Positions 44,180-55,100 of a DNA stretch of 64,000 nucleotides are shown here, in pieces (the stretch's first letter is position 1; each line of letters starts with the position of its first letter). The position numbers and the translations under genes were made by a program. This stretch comes from Bradyrhizobium sp. ISRA430 (GTDB taxonomy: Bacteria; Pseudomonadota; Alphaproteobacteria; Rhizobiales; Xanthobacteraceae): positions 2,046,001-2,110,000 of the forward strand of contig NZ_CP094516.1 of the NCBI RefSeq assembly GCF_029909975.1, given 5' to 3'. A model generated the notes under the pieces. That model ran no database searches, was not told the DNA's origin, and worked only from the letters and a program-made list of their open reading frames with translations.

Positions 44180-45091
44180 TCAGCGATTCTCAGGCACGAT
44201 CAGGTCCAGCGATCGCGTCGCGACGTAGGGATGATGACCAAGCTCGCGTTCCCGACGATAGATTTCCGCAATCGTGCTGGCGTCATCGGGATTCCAATAA
44301 TCGAGGCTCAGAATCGGCAACGGCGGATTTCTGCGCGTCGCGGGCTGGAGCAACTCCAGTTGCAGGTCGAGCTGGTGACGATCGACCCAGATAAAGCCTT
44401 CGCCACGAGGCCCGGGTGAGGTCATCAGGCTCTCGGCAATCACCGCGTCGATCTGCCCGGCGAGATCCGGCAACAAGGCATAGCCCCTGTTCATGATCAG
44501 CATCATGTCCGGCCAGCGGGCACGGATGGACGCCACCAGCTCGATCGCGGCAGCACGCATGCCGCGATAGCGGACCGGGTCCCGGCTTTCGAGATATGGC
44601 GGCGTGTCGAGAGCATCGAACATCAGACCGGTGAAGCCTTGCGCTGCGAGCGCCGGGATCCGAACGTCCAGAATGAGCGATCGCCACGTCGGATTCCTGA
44701 TATCGACCCGGTGGGTCCCGGGCCAATCCGGATTCTCCGGAAGCAACGCCGCGGGATCGAGCCGCGCGACGAGCGGATCCGACATCCTGATTTCCGCCAG
44801 GCTGAGATATCCGCAAACCTTTCCGCCAGCGTCGGCGACCAGGCTGATCGAACCCTGAAACGCAGGGTCCAGCACCACAATGTCGTAGGTTGCCAGCACC
44901 GCCTCCTCGGCTGTCGCTCCGTAGAATGCCAGCCAACGTATGGGTTTCGGCGCAACGGCGCTTGCCTCGATCGAGCGGGCTGCTCTGGTCCCCGCAGACA
45001 GGAAGGCTGCACCCGCGGCCAGAAATCGTCGGCGTGTCGGCCGACGTAGGCCGGCTGCGAACCGGCCGATCAAGGATCGTGCCTCGATCAT
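44180..45091 (-). CDS. Stand-alone GH114 hydrolase matching the N-terminal domain of PelA
   Basis: 303 residues. The ATG at 45091 overlaps the upstream SDR stop as ATGA. A Tat-like signal (RRPTRRRFLAAGAAFLSAG) covers about 15-40. The barrel matches endo-alpha-1,4-polygalactosaminidase (GH114): WLAFYG, YDIVVLDPAF, GYLSLAEIR, FTGLMFDALDT, LIMNRGYALLPDL and VDAVIAESLMTS. In PelA this is the first of several domains; here it is a separate protein. It probably trims or releases polymer in the periplasm. The upstream genes are the reductase and nucleotidyltransferase of one operon. Confidence 0.87.
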   Translation of the reverse strand: MIEARSLIGRFAAGLRRPTRRRFLAAGAAFLSAGTRAARSIEASAVAPKPIRWLAFYGATAEEAVLATYDIVVLDPAFQGSISLVADAGGKVCGYLSLAEIRMSDPLVARLDPAALLPENPDWPGTHRVDIRNPTWRSLILDVRIPALAAQGFTGLMFDALDTPPYLESRDPVRYRGMRAAAIELVASIRARWPDMMLIMNRGYALLPDLAGQIDAVIAESLMTSPGPRGEGFIWVDRHQLDLQLELLQPATRRNPPLPILSLDYWNPDDASTIAEIYRRERELGHHPYVATRSLDLIVPENR

Positions 45092-46011
45092 GACACCCGC
45101 AATGCGCGTTGTTCCATTGCGCGAGATATGCGCGCGATCACGCCTTGGAAGTCGGTCGGCGGTGGCGGACAGCCGAGCTTTTCGAGCAGATCGGTGCTCC
45201 CGATGATGGTGCGCGGCTCGTTGCCTCGTACCCGCGACCAGTCCACCTCGATGTCTACCTTTCGCCCGGAGAAATCGATCAGCATTTCGACCAGATCGCG
45301 CAGAAGCGGCGCCTGGCCGCTGCAGATGTTCACGACGCCGCGAACATCCCGCCTGTCCGCGAGCTGGCACAGCAGCGTGGCAATGTGCTCGACGTCGATC
45401 ATGTCCCGCCGCACGTCGATGTTGCCGACATGCAGCGTCCCGCAATGGCCCGGCATGGCCGCAATCTGGTTGGCAAAATCCCCAATCGCCAAGTGCGCAG
45501 GCATATCGGGCCCCAGCGCATTGAAGATACGCGCCACCAGCACCGGTGTGCCGGTCGCATCGCCGTAAGCAAGCGCCGCACGGGTCTGAGCCTGCTTGCT
45601 GACGCCATAGGGTGAAAGCGGTGCGCAAGTTGCCGTTTCCGGGACGGGTTCGCCGTCCCGGATTGCGCTGCCGTACTCCGCGGCACTTCCGGCCATGATC
45701 AATCGCGGCCGCAGACCCGTCCGCTTGAGCGCCCGAAACAGGGCACGGACCAGATCGGCATTGGTGTGCGTAAGCTCGGCGGGCGTTCCGCGCGCCTGCC
45801 CTGCGAGATGAAAGATGCAGTCGGGCTCCGCATCCTCGAGAGCCCAGTCGAGAGCTGCTGAATCCCAGGATGCATCGTCAAGGACAACATGCGTGACGTC
45901 GGCCGCCGGCCGGCGACCGATCGTTGTGACGGCCACGCCGCGCTGGCGAAGCGCGGCGACAAGATGCCGTCCGATGAAGCCCTGACCGCCCGTGACGACG
46001 GCGCTACGCAT
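45088..46011 (-). CDS. NAD(P)-dependent nucleotide-sugar reductase/epimerase (SDR, RMD-like)
   Basis: 307 residues from the ATG at 46011, overlapping the nucleotidyltransferase stop by 8 bp. Extended SDR: VVTGGQGFIGRHL at the N-terminus, active-site SAAEYGS and YGVSK, and RIFNALGPDMP. It resembles GDP-6-deoxy-lyxo-hexulose reductases (RMD), which reduce 4-keto-6-deoxy sugars. Paired with the LegB-like dehydratase it could give an NDP-6-deoxy-amino sugar. A plain epimerase role cannot be excluded. Confidence 0.78.
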   Translation of the reverse strand: MRSAVVTGGQGFIGRHLVAALRQRGVAVTTIGRRPAADVTHVVLDDASWDSAALDWALEDAEPDCIFHLAGQARGTPAELTHTNADLVRALFRALKRTGLRPRLIMAGSAAEYGSAIRDGEPVPETATCAPLSPYGVSKQAQTRAALAYGDATGTPVLVARIFNALGPDMPAHLAIGDFANQIAAMPGHCGTLHVGNIDVRRDMIDVEHIATLLCQLADRRDVRGVVNICSGQAPLLRDLVEMLIDFSGRKVDIEVDWSRVRGNEPRTIIGSTDLLEKLGCPPPPTDFQGVIARISRAMEQRALRVS

Positions 46012-46801
46012 GACCCAAAAACGCCTCGCGATCTTCCTCAAACATCTTCTGTGCAAGTGCAAAGTCGTCGGGTCGACCGATATCAAGCCAGACGCAATCG
46101 TCCTGATAGCAGACGACGTTGCCGTTACTGCCGTTGATCTTCAGCAAGAGATTTGGCATGTCGAGATAATCGACGTTGGACACGTGAGGCCGCACCGCCT
46201 CGCGCTGGAGGATGTAGACACCCATGCTGACGTGATACTTGCTGGTGGGCTTCTCGCGGTACGCGCACATCCGATTCCTGGCGTCGAATTCGATCAAGCC
46301 GAAGTCGATCTTGTTCTCGCGCTCGTAGACGCCGACCGATGCGTCGGCATTTTCGGCGATATGACGCAGCGCCATATTCCTGAGGTTCATCGTGGTCAGG
46401 AGATCTCCATTCGTCACGAAGAACGTATCGTCCAGGTGAGGCAGCATGTTGCCGAGCGCGCCTGCGGTGCCCAGCGGCTTGTCCTCATCGCTGTAATACA
46501 GCTTCAGTCCGAGATCCGAACCGTCGCCGAAATAGACCTCGATCAGATGTCGAAGGTGATTGACGGCAATGATCACCTCGCGCACGCCAGCGGCTCTCAT
46601 CCGCCGGAGAAGGAGCTCCAGGATTGGCATATCGCCGAGCGGCATCAGCGGCTTAGGAAACAGGGCCGAATAGGGATGGAGGCGTGTCCCTTTCCCTCCT
46701 GCCATGATCACCGCCTGGCGGACGATAGCCGGTGGCTGCTCGCAGATAGGATAGGCGTGGCTGATCGCAGACCGAGATCCAGGAAAGGAAAGCTCATTCA
46801 T
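46004..46801 (-). CDS. Nucleotidyltransferase (NDP-sugar pyrophosphorylase)
   Basis: 265 residues. The nucleotide motif is MAGGKGTRLHPYS with FPKPLMPLG, then VTNGDLLT for metal and sugar-phosphate binding, and DCVWLDIGRPDDF at the end. It resembles PtmE/RfbF-type enzymes that load sugar-1-phosphates, including GlcN-1-P in legionaminate loci. GGAGA precedes the ATG. It is the first gene of the operon with the reductase and GH114 genes, and a palindromic box lies 222 bp upstream. Confidence 0.88.
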   Translation of the reverse strand: MNELSFPGSRSAISHAYPICEQPPAIVRQAVIMAGGKGTRLHPYSALFPKPLMPLGDMPILELLLRRMRAAGVREVIIAVNHLRHLIEVYFGDGSDLGLKLYYSDEDKPLGTAGALGNMLPHLDDTFFVTNGDLLTTMNLRNMALRHIAENADASVGVYERENKIDFGLIEFDARNRMCAYREKPTSKYHVSMGVYILQREAVRPHVSNVDYLDMPNLLLKINGSNGNVVCYQDDCVWLDIGRPDDFALAQKMFEEDREAFLGHA

Positions 46802-47170
46802 TCGCCGTCTCCATAATTGCGGCGACGGTCACCCTCACATTCGCGATTGGGGCGGGGTGCCGCCGCATGCTGATGACGCATAGTTTCGAAATTGGTCACG
46901 CCGCAGGAACTTCGCTCTCGTCGACGTTCCAGCAGCGCTCGAAATCAGGAAATGTCTTTCGATGATCACCTTTAATGTCATGGATTTTAACTTATCGAAT
47001 GCACCAACGGCCAACGCCAATATCTGATTTGCATCAGATGGGCTTTGAAGGCCCCCTTCCTCTTGCCTGCATCGCCCTGCTCGCTGCCACAATCGTCCTC
47101 AACCAGTCGGCGATCCCGAAGAGCAGAGAGCCAGACCGTCTGGTCACGATAAACCGTGCCGGCTGCGAGA
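46802..47170. other. Intergenic region upstream of the nucleotidyltransferase gene
   Basis: 369 bp without a supported gene; an 85-codon frame inside lacks a ribosome site and family-like sequence. The AT-richer part near 46970-47040 holds regulatory copy 3 (47023-47038) and probably the promoter. The stretch next to 47170 shows no clear terminator for the upstream PelA-like gene. Confidence 0.5.
47023..47038. promoter_or_regulatory. Crp/Fnr-like palindrome upstream of the nucleotidyltransferase operon (copy 3)
   Basis: TCTGAT-TTGC-ATCAGA, a perfect 6/4/6 palindrome and the most symmetrical of the three copies. It sits 222 bp upstream of the nucleotidyltransferase start. Together with 36491 and 44113 it defines TCTGAY-YTGY-ATCAGA before three transcription units of the locus. 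Confidence 0.62.
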
Positions 47171-49081
47171 CTATTGCTCCTGCGCGCGAACGGGCTCGAC
47201 GCAGTTCATATTGATCTCGACCGCATTGATCGCGCTGGCCGGAACGACGAACTTCAAATTTCCGGCATTATCGGCGTCCACAATTTGCTGCCAGACGTCC
47301 TCGCCCGCCCGAGTGACCTTGATCGTGTAGTGTCCGGGCACGGCACCCGACCAGAGAAACGAGCCACTACCGTAGCCGCGCGCCTCGAAACTCGCCGCAC
47401 ATGAGCCTTTCACGAGGTGACCGATGAGCCATCGGCTTTCGACCAGAGACAAGCTCCGAGCGCCTGTGCCGGCCGGGCGTAGAACGACAGTGGCCTGCTC
47501 GAACGTCCGGTCGAGCGCGACATAGAGCGCGGCGCCGGCCCGCTTTTGCCCTACGACACCGACACTGCGCTCAAGGTCCACTTCACGGTCATCAGCGGCG
47601 TCGAACCGGATCGTCTGCAGTTCGCCGCGATTGCTAATCCGCCAGGCCTCACTGCCTACGCGATCTATTCGCGTGCGGAAGAACCCGTCGACTATGGCCG
47701 CATAGCCGTCCACCGACACGGGGCTGAGGGCGCCGGAATTCGCCTCGCGCAACAGATCCCTCACCGAACGCAGCGGGGCCGGATATTCGCCGACATAGGC
47801 ATGATAGCTCACGGTGAACGGCTTGAGGCGACGTGGTGCTTCCGTGTTGAGAAGGGTTTCCTTCAGCGCAACAAACCCATTTTGACCAATCGGCCCCTCC
47901 TTGATGTAGTAGCTATCATCACTGACCGGCATATTGATGATCTGATCGGGGCTTGCAGCGGTCAACGGCGCAAGGTTTGAAATCGACGGATACTCCGCAT
48001 CGAACCGTGAGAGCGTCGCGCGCAGATGGCGTTGCGGCAGAACGATGTTTCTGGAGGCCAGCAGGCGTTCCCGCAGGATTTGCGCCTGCCTGGCGCTCCT
48101 GCCGAAATTCGTGCCCGCCTCCTCGCGAAGTTCGACGGTCGTCGACAAGCCGTCGAACGGTTCGATCAGGTCACGTAGGACGACATCGCCAGCCGCCAGA
48201 GAGTTTTCCCGGGCGTCTTCGATCTTGCTCGATCGGGTCCAACCTTCATTGTCGAGCACACCGAGGAATAGCCGATTGCCCGATGCGGTTGTCACATCAG
48301 GCACCGGCTCGCCATTTGCGTCGAACGCCGCAGCAAGGAACGCAAACGGATTGAGCAGCCACCTGCCCTGGAACAACGGGGGGCGTTGATGGCAGAACTC
48401 ATACCCCAACGCGGCATATCCGCCTCGCCCACCGAGCGCCACGAGAACCGCCGGTCTCCGTCCGTCGGAGGGCGGCGTCTCGAGCATTAGTCCGATCTGC
48501 GTACCGGGTCCGCTCGCCGCAATGACCGGATAATCGGGGATGACCGGGTCGAGGCGGCACTCGAACTCGATCAGGCCTGCATCCCGGTACGCAATGCGCG
48601 TTCCCAGCGTCGGCCCGATGGTGTCACCGGTGTGTCGGATACCGAGTCCGCTGAGCAGCCGGTTCACCGCCAGAAGGTTGGCCGAGTCCGGCGTAACACC
48701 GATGTCGCCCAGAATGACGTAGCGCAGGTTCTGGCGCGAGACTTGGTTCGCCCAAGCGAGATAAGCATCGCCGTTCGCAACCGGTCCGGCGAACCAGGTG
48801 ATCACGCCGCGGTAGCGCTCCATCTCGGCCGGACTTGGCAACCCTGTGCCAATGTCTCGAAATCTGACGATGAAGCCCAGATAGTTGAGCGGCAGTTCGG
48901 CAAAGCGATGAATCCGCGAGAGCTCGGCACTGCCCTCTTGCGCGCCATCATAGAGCGCGAGGATCTCGCGCTTGACCGGCATCGGCTCCTGCGTTGCGGC
49001 GGCCAGCGCACCACAATTGGCAAGAACGGCTAAGAGACCGGCTGCGAGCAGGCCTAAGCGAAGACGTGCTGAGATGGCCAT
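47171..49081 (-). CDS. Exported PelA-like protein with degenerate deacetylase domain
   Basis: 636 residues from the ATG at 49081, which has GGAAG upstream and opens a signal peptide (ISARLRLGLLAAGLLAVLA). An ATG at 49192 overlaps the RTX stop but would bury that signal. The sequence follows PelA after its hydrolase domain: REILALYDG, RFAELPLNYLGFIVRF and RYRGVITWFAG. The segment aligning with the metal-binding DxDGDG of PelA reads LFLGVLDNEGW (DNEG at about 277-280), and no SHTxSHP motif follows. It is likely a structural or modification scaffold, not an active deacetylase. Confidence 0.72.
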   Translation of the reverse strand: MAISARLRLGLLAAGLLAVLANCGALAAATQEPMPVKREILALYDGAQEGSAELSRIHRFAELPLNYLGFIVRFRDIGTGLPSPAEMERYRGVITWFAGPVANGDAYLAWANQVSRQNLRYVILGDIGVTPDSANLLAVNRLLSGLGIRHTGDTIGPTLGTRIAYRDAGLIEFECRLDPVIPDYPVIAASGPGTQIGLMLETPPSDGRRPAVLVALGGRGGYAALGYEFCHQRPPLFQGRWLLNPFAFLAAAFDANGEPVPDVTTASGNRLFLGVLDNEGWTRSSKIEDARENSLAAGDVVLRDLIEPFDGLSTTVELREEAGTNFGRSARQAQILRERLLASRNIVLPQRHLRATLSRFDAEYPSISNLAPLTAASPDQIINMPVSDDSYYIKEGPIGQNGFVALKETLLNTEAPRRLKPFTVSYHAYVGEYPAPLRSVRDLLREANSGALSPVSVDGYAAIVDGFFRTRIDRVGSEAWRISNRGELQTIRFDAADDREVDLERSVGVVGQKRAGAALYVALDRTFEQATVVLRPAGTGARSLSLVESRWLIGHLVKGSCAASFEARGYGSGSFLWSGAVPGHYTIKVTRAGEDVWQQIVDADNAGNLKFVVPASAINAVEINMNCVEPVRAQEQ

Positions 49082-49191
49082 AGCTCGCTTCCACGACGTC
49101 CCTTGCCCCAACGCATTGTGGGCATATTCCGGTGAGCAGGCAACGCGTTCTTTCCCTCCTTGTGCACCACCCTCTTCCTCCAAGTCCGTCA

Positions 49192-52100
49192 TCAGACCAG
49201 ATGGAAGTCGACAGAAGCGCCTGCCTTGAGCGTTGCAAGCGTCACATTGTTGAGAGTGATCGAGTCCGTCGGATCGACCGTAATCACCACATTGGCGCCC
49301 TGCTGCGCCACCGTGACCAACCCGCCAGCGGCGTTTTGGGCGGTGCCGTTGACGAGTGCGGTCGCGGTGGTGCCGGCCATGAACATCGACAACGAGAGCT
49401 CAAGCACGTCGTGACTGGCGTTGGTGCCGTTTGCGAGAAAGTCGGTGATCACGTCCTTGCCGAAGCCTGCCACGTATACGCCACCGGCGGTGCTGGGGTT
49501 GACCGGCGCGAAAACGAAGGTGTCGCTGCCGTTGCCGCCGGTCAGCAGATCGTTGCCAGCACCACCGATCAGCCTGTCATTGCCACCTCCGCCCGAGAGC
49601 GTGTCGTTGCCGGCGCCCCCGGTGATGGTGTTCGCCAAACCATTGCCGTTGCCGACGAAGTTGCCTGAGCCGGTGTAGGTCAGGTTCTGGACGTTCGTGG
49701 GCAGCGAATAACTGGCCAGCGAGGTCATAACCGTCGAACCTGTCGCACCGGCTGTCTCAGTTACAATGGTCTGGGCATTGGTCACGGTGAACGTGTCCGC
49801 GCCGCCGCCTCCTCTAAGCGTAACGTTGGCGAAGCCGCCATCGCCGAGTTGATCTGCGCCCGTCCCTCCGGTGATCGTTTCTCCTGCGGCCGTCGCCGTC
49901 GAGCTGAAGCTTCCCGTTCCGGTGTAGACCAAGCGCTCGACATTGGCCGAGAGCTGCAGGCTCGGCAGGTTCGTCTGCACAGTATCGGTGCCCTCGCCGG
50001 GATCCTCCTGGATCACGGTGGTCGCACTGCTGACAATGAAGGTGTCGTTACCGGTACCTCCAATCAGGGTGATTCCGGTTTGACCGTTGTCGCTCAGGAT
50101 ATCGGCGCCGGCGCCGCCGTTCAGGGTCTGATTGACAGCTCCAGCCGTCAGTGTATCGGCGCCTCCTAGACCATTGATGATCGCGCCCGGCGATGTGCTG
50201 GTCAGGTTGTCAGAAGATCCCGTTCCGTTGACGATCACTGCGGCGGCAAGCTGCGCCGCGGTCATGACCAGACCGTCACTGAACTGGAACAGTTCGACAT
50301 TGGAGAACGTGGCCGTGCCATTCGGCGAACCTGATCGCGTGTCCGTAAGCGTGATGCTGCCGTCCGAATTTGTGGTTTCGGTATATTGGCCGAGCTGGCC
50401 GCTGAAGATGGCCGTATCGGTTCCGTCGCCGCCGTTGATCCTGCTGGTCCCGTCAAAGCCGCTGAAGGTATTGTCCGAGGCGTTGCCGGTCACGGTGACG
50501 CCGGTGCTGCCCGTGTACACGAAGTTCTCGACGTAATCCGGCATCACGAAAGTGGAAAGATTTGTCCGGATCGTATCCGTGCCTCCCGTCGCCTGCTCGA
50601 TGATGACGTCGTTTGTCCTGGTAACGATATAGGTGTCGTTGCCGGCTCCGCCGATCATGGTGTCGATGATACTGGCGGACGCGGTCCTGCCGGCATCGCG
50701 AAGCGTGTCGTTGCCGTCACCGCCGTCCAGGGTGGTGTTGCCGCCGGTGCCAGCCGTAAGAATGTCATCGCCGCCGAGGCCAAGGATCGTCTGCCCCGCA
50801 TTCGCTGTCGAGGTGCCGGTCAGAGTATCATTGCCGGCGGTCCCGATGATGAAGCTGCCGTCCACACCCTGGATGTTGATCGTCAGCGTTGCGGAGGATT
50901 GACTGCCATCCGCGTCCTTGATGGTGTAGTTCAGCGTGAAGAACAGGTTACTTGTCGACGTCAACGCCTGCGTTGCTGCACGGTTGCTGTCAAGCGCATA
51001 GCTCCACGTGCCGTCGTTGTTCTGCACCAGCGTGCCGTAGGTGTTCAGCCCAGTGATCGCCGTCGCATCGTTCGCTCCCCAGGACACGAAGCTCAATGGC
51101 GCATCCGCCCCGGAAGCGTCGTTGCTGAGCACGTTGCCCGTCAGCGGAGTGAGGCTGCCTTCCACCACGGTGGACGGGCCATCGTTGACCGCCTTCGGCG
51201 TGTCATCGACCGCCCGGATCACCAGGTTGTCGCTGGCCTTCGCGCCGGTGGATCCATCCACTGTCAGCAAGACGCTGTCGTTGTACCCTGTCGCATCGAC
51301 AGTATCGTTGCTGCCGGCGGGCACCGGGGTGGCATTATTGATAGCTGCCGACAGCGTGTAGCTGAAGCTCACCGTGCCGCTGAGGCTGTCGCCGGTGTAG
51401 CCGGTCAGCGTCAGATTACCTTGGCCCGTATTCACGACTTGGTTGGCGGCGGCAAAGGCCTCGATCTGCGCCAGCGTAAAGTTCGTCCCGCCGACCACGA
51501 GGTCCTTGATCCCGTCGCTTGCCGAGATCGCGAAGCTGCCCGTCGTGGTCGCGCTGCCCGACCCCGAGCCGTTCGGAGCGAGTCCAGCCTCATATACCGT
51601 GGCGTCCGGGCCGGTCGCCTGCGCCGTCACCACCGCGGCGGCGGCGGTGGCGTCCGCACCCGTGATGGTGATCGTCAGCGTCGACGACGATTGATCGCCG
51701 TCGGCATCCGTCATCGTGTAGTTGAGCACCTCGGATAGAACATCTTTCGATGTCAGCGCCCGCGTCACCGCACGGCTGCTGTCCAGCGTGTACGACCAGG
51801 TGCCGTTATTGTTCTGAACCAGCGTACCGTAGGTGTTCAACGCGGCAATCGTGGTCGCATCGGCTGCACTCCACGAGACGAAGCTGTCCGGCGTATCCGC
51901 ACCGGAGCGGTCGTTGGTCAGCACGTTGCCCGACACCAGACTGACGCCGTTCTCCACCACCCCATAGGGGCCATCGGCGACCGCGGTCGGCACGTCGTCG
52001 AGCACCCGGATCACCAGGTTGTCGCTGGCCTTCGCGACACCGCCGACGCCGTCGACCGTCAGCAAGACGCTGTCGTTGAACCCGCTCGGATCGACGGTGT

Positions 52101-55100
52101 CGTTGCTGCCGGCGGGCAGAGTGGTGGCATTATTGATCGGTGCCGATAGCGTGTAGCTGAAGTTCACCGTGCCGCCGGAACCGTCCCCGGTGTAGCCGGT
52201 CAAGGTGAGAATGCCTTGGCCGGTGTTCACGACCCCGTTGGTCGTGCCAAAGGCCTCGATCTGCGCGAGCGAGAAGGTCGTCCCGCCGATCACGAGATCC
52301 TGGATCCCGTCGATCGCAAGGATCGTGAAGCTGCCCGTCGTGGTCGCGCTGCCCGACCCGGCAGCCGAACCGTTCGGACTGAGCCCGGATTCGGACACCG
52401 TCGCATCCGGGCCAGTCGCCTGCGCCGTCACCACGGCGGCGCGGTTCAGCAACTGCGCCTCACTGAAAGTCCCGTTCCCGAACCGATAAAACTGGATGTT
52501 GGTGTCGGTGTCCGTGCCATCGGGAGAGTTCGTGCGCAAGTCGGTCACGGTGAAAGCACCGTTGCTCGTATTCAGCGCGAAGCTGTAGTCGCTCGTCTTT
52601 CCCGAATAGACCGCGGTATTCGTGCCGCCACCGCCGTCGATGACGTCGTTGCCGCCGCCGCCCGTGATGACGTCATCGGCAGTCCCGCCAAAGATCCAAT
52701 CATTGCCAGCGGAAGTGACCGCGACCGCACCGTCGGAGACCGCGACATTGTGCTGGACCGCCAGCCCCTGCGGGCCGTTCGGATTGATCGCCAGCGCGCC
52801 GTCGTTGAATGTCAACTTGAGATCGCTTCCGCTCAGCGTCGCGGTCGGCGCGCCCTGGATCGACACGACATTTGCGCCGGGTGTCTTGACGTGGACGTCG
52901 ACGACGCCGTCGCCCGCCATTGCAAACGACAGATTCGATCCGTCGCCGGTCACGGACAACAGGTCGGCGCGCATCGGCAGCAGGTCGATATGCGTGACGT
53001 CGTCCTGCGTGGTGCCGAGCGTGACGGTGAACTGGCCGCCGCCGTAAGGCAGGAAGATACTGTTGCTGTCGTAGGCGTACCAGTTGCCGGCATTCTGGAT
53101 GACCTGGCCGGTGGCGCCGTTGACGACGTTCAATGCCATCGCGCCCAGGTCGGGCGCGCTGGGATCGGGTGTGATCGTCGCGGTGATCGTGTTGCCGCTA
53201 GTGGTTTCCGACAGCGTTGCCTTTTGTTGCGCGGCAATGCGCGCGGCCAGGTCCTCCGAGGTCACGAACTCATAGCCCGCGTTGTAGGCATAGGCGATGA
53301 AGTCGGTGAACATCTGGGTGGTGTAACCGGCTCCATGGCCCGCCCCGCCGGTGCCGTTCGTATCCCAGTCGGTCGCACCATAATCGTGCCAGGGCCACAC
53401 GACGATAGGCGTCTGCGAATTTGCCGAGACCTGATTGAACAGCGATTCCCAGTCGGCGAGGGCCTGGTCGACCGTCTTGTGCTGGAATTCGATCTCCGTG
53501 AAGTCGAAGGTGATGTTCGGAGCGATGTAGACCGAGCCGGTGTGGTTCGGGTCGATGTAGCCGAACGCGTTCGGATAGCCGGAACCGACGCCGGTCCAGC
53601 CGCCGTTCACATAGCCAGTGAGGCCGCCGCCGCTCGGGTAATATTGCAGGATATTGGCCGACGTTCCGATAGTGTCGTTGGCGCCAGGCACCGCTGCGCC
53701 GGCGACCTTGATGCCGAGATTCTGATCCAGAAGCGTATTCGACTGCCCGAACTCGTAGGCAAAGGTCCAGTTCGGCGCATTGGCTGGCGCGCTGACATAG
53801 AGCGTGTTGGTGTTCTCACTCCAACTGGGGTCCGGTGGATTGATCAGGTGGGTATACGAGTGGCTGCCAATCTCGCTGCCCATGGCCATGATCGCCTTGT
53901 AGTAGGGAGCGGAGACGGCCCAGTTGGTGGCCTCCCCTTGGGCAGGATGGTCGCCGATGTTGGCATAGAACGAGCCAACGAAATTATACTGCTGCTTCCA
54001 CTGCTGCAGGATGGGGATCAGAGCGTCGTAGATGCCCGGGCCGCCGCCTTCAGGCGACACGTCCGACAGGAATTGGGACTGATCGAGGTCGGTGCGGGAG
54101 TCGACGATACCGGCCATCCGCGTGATGTCGATCGTCAGGCTCGGCGTCGTGCCGAACACGGCGTTCTGAATTGCATGTTGCAGCAGATTGCTGTCGCCGA
54201 GCATGCCCGTGGTTCCAAACACGGTGTTTGTGCCGCCCGTGGTGGTCTGCACGACGCCAGCGATTGTGCTTCCGCCCTGGATATTGATGTCCGCAAGGAC
54301 CGTGGCGGGCTGCGTCACGCCGGCGAAGCTGAGATAGCCCGTGTTGGTGTAAAGGCCCTGGGTTGTTCCTGCGAATTGGCCGCTGGCGCCGCCGATCGGT
54401 TGGCCCGCGGTATAGCCGCTGACCACAGGATTGTGATTGGCGAGCGCGGCCGGATCTGCCGTGACGGAATAGGTCGCCGTACCGGACGAGTTCAGCGCGA
54501 CGTTCAGCAGCGACTTCATGTTGGCGTAGGAATCGCCGGGGAGCGGCGCGCCGGTCTCATTATTGGTCAGGAAATTGCCAGCCGTAATGATCGGCACATG
54601 ATAGTCGTAGACCACGTGGGTTAGCGCGCTGACGATCGCCGACACCTGGCTCGACTGCACGTCTTCCATGCTCGGGAAGATCAGCGCGCTGTACTGCGAC
54701 AGCTTCGCGACATTGGTCAGGTCGGCCTCGGTCAAGAGATCATAGGAGACGCCGGCAGCCGCCGCCTGATGCTGCGCCGCCATGAACAGATCGGCATAGG
54801 CGGTCTGACCTGCCGCTGTACCGCCGAAATACAGGGCGGCCGTGGTTGCCGAATAGATGATGGCGACCTTCTTGACCGTGTGGTCTACCGGGACCAGCGT
54901 CGAGGGATCGGTGATGGTGTATTGCGGGCCGCTGAAACCGGCAGGAAGTAGGGCCGCACCATTGTTGACCAGGACGGCAAAGTCGATCGAGGTGGGCGCG
55001 GTACCGCCGGCGGGCGCCAGCAGCGCCTGCGGGATCGCCAGTTCGACGCTCTTGCCATCGGCCGACATGGCGAAATTGAGCGGCGCGCCATTATTGAGCT

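Noticed and set aside
52216..54624. 802-codon open frame on the plus strand opposite the RTX gene
   Set aside because: It is antisense to the Gly/Asp/Thr-rich RTX coding sequence. Its translation is Arg/Val/Asp-rich with no family motifs, an effect of base composition. The same holds for 50386-51738.
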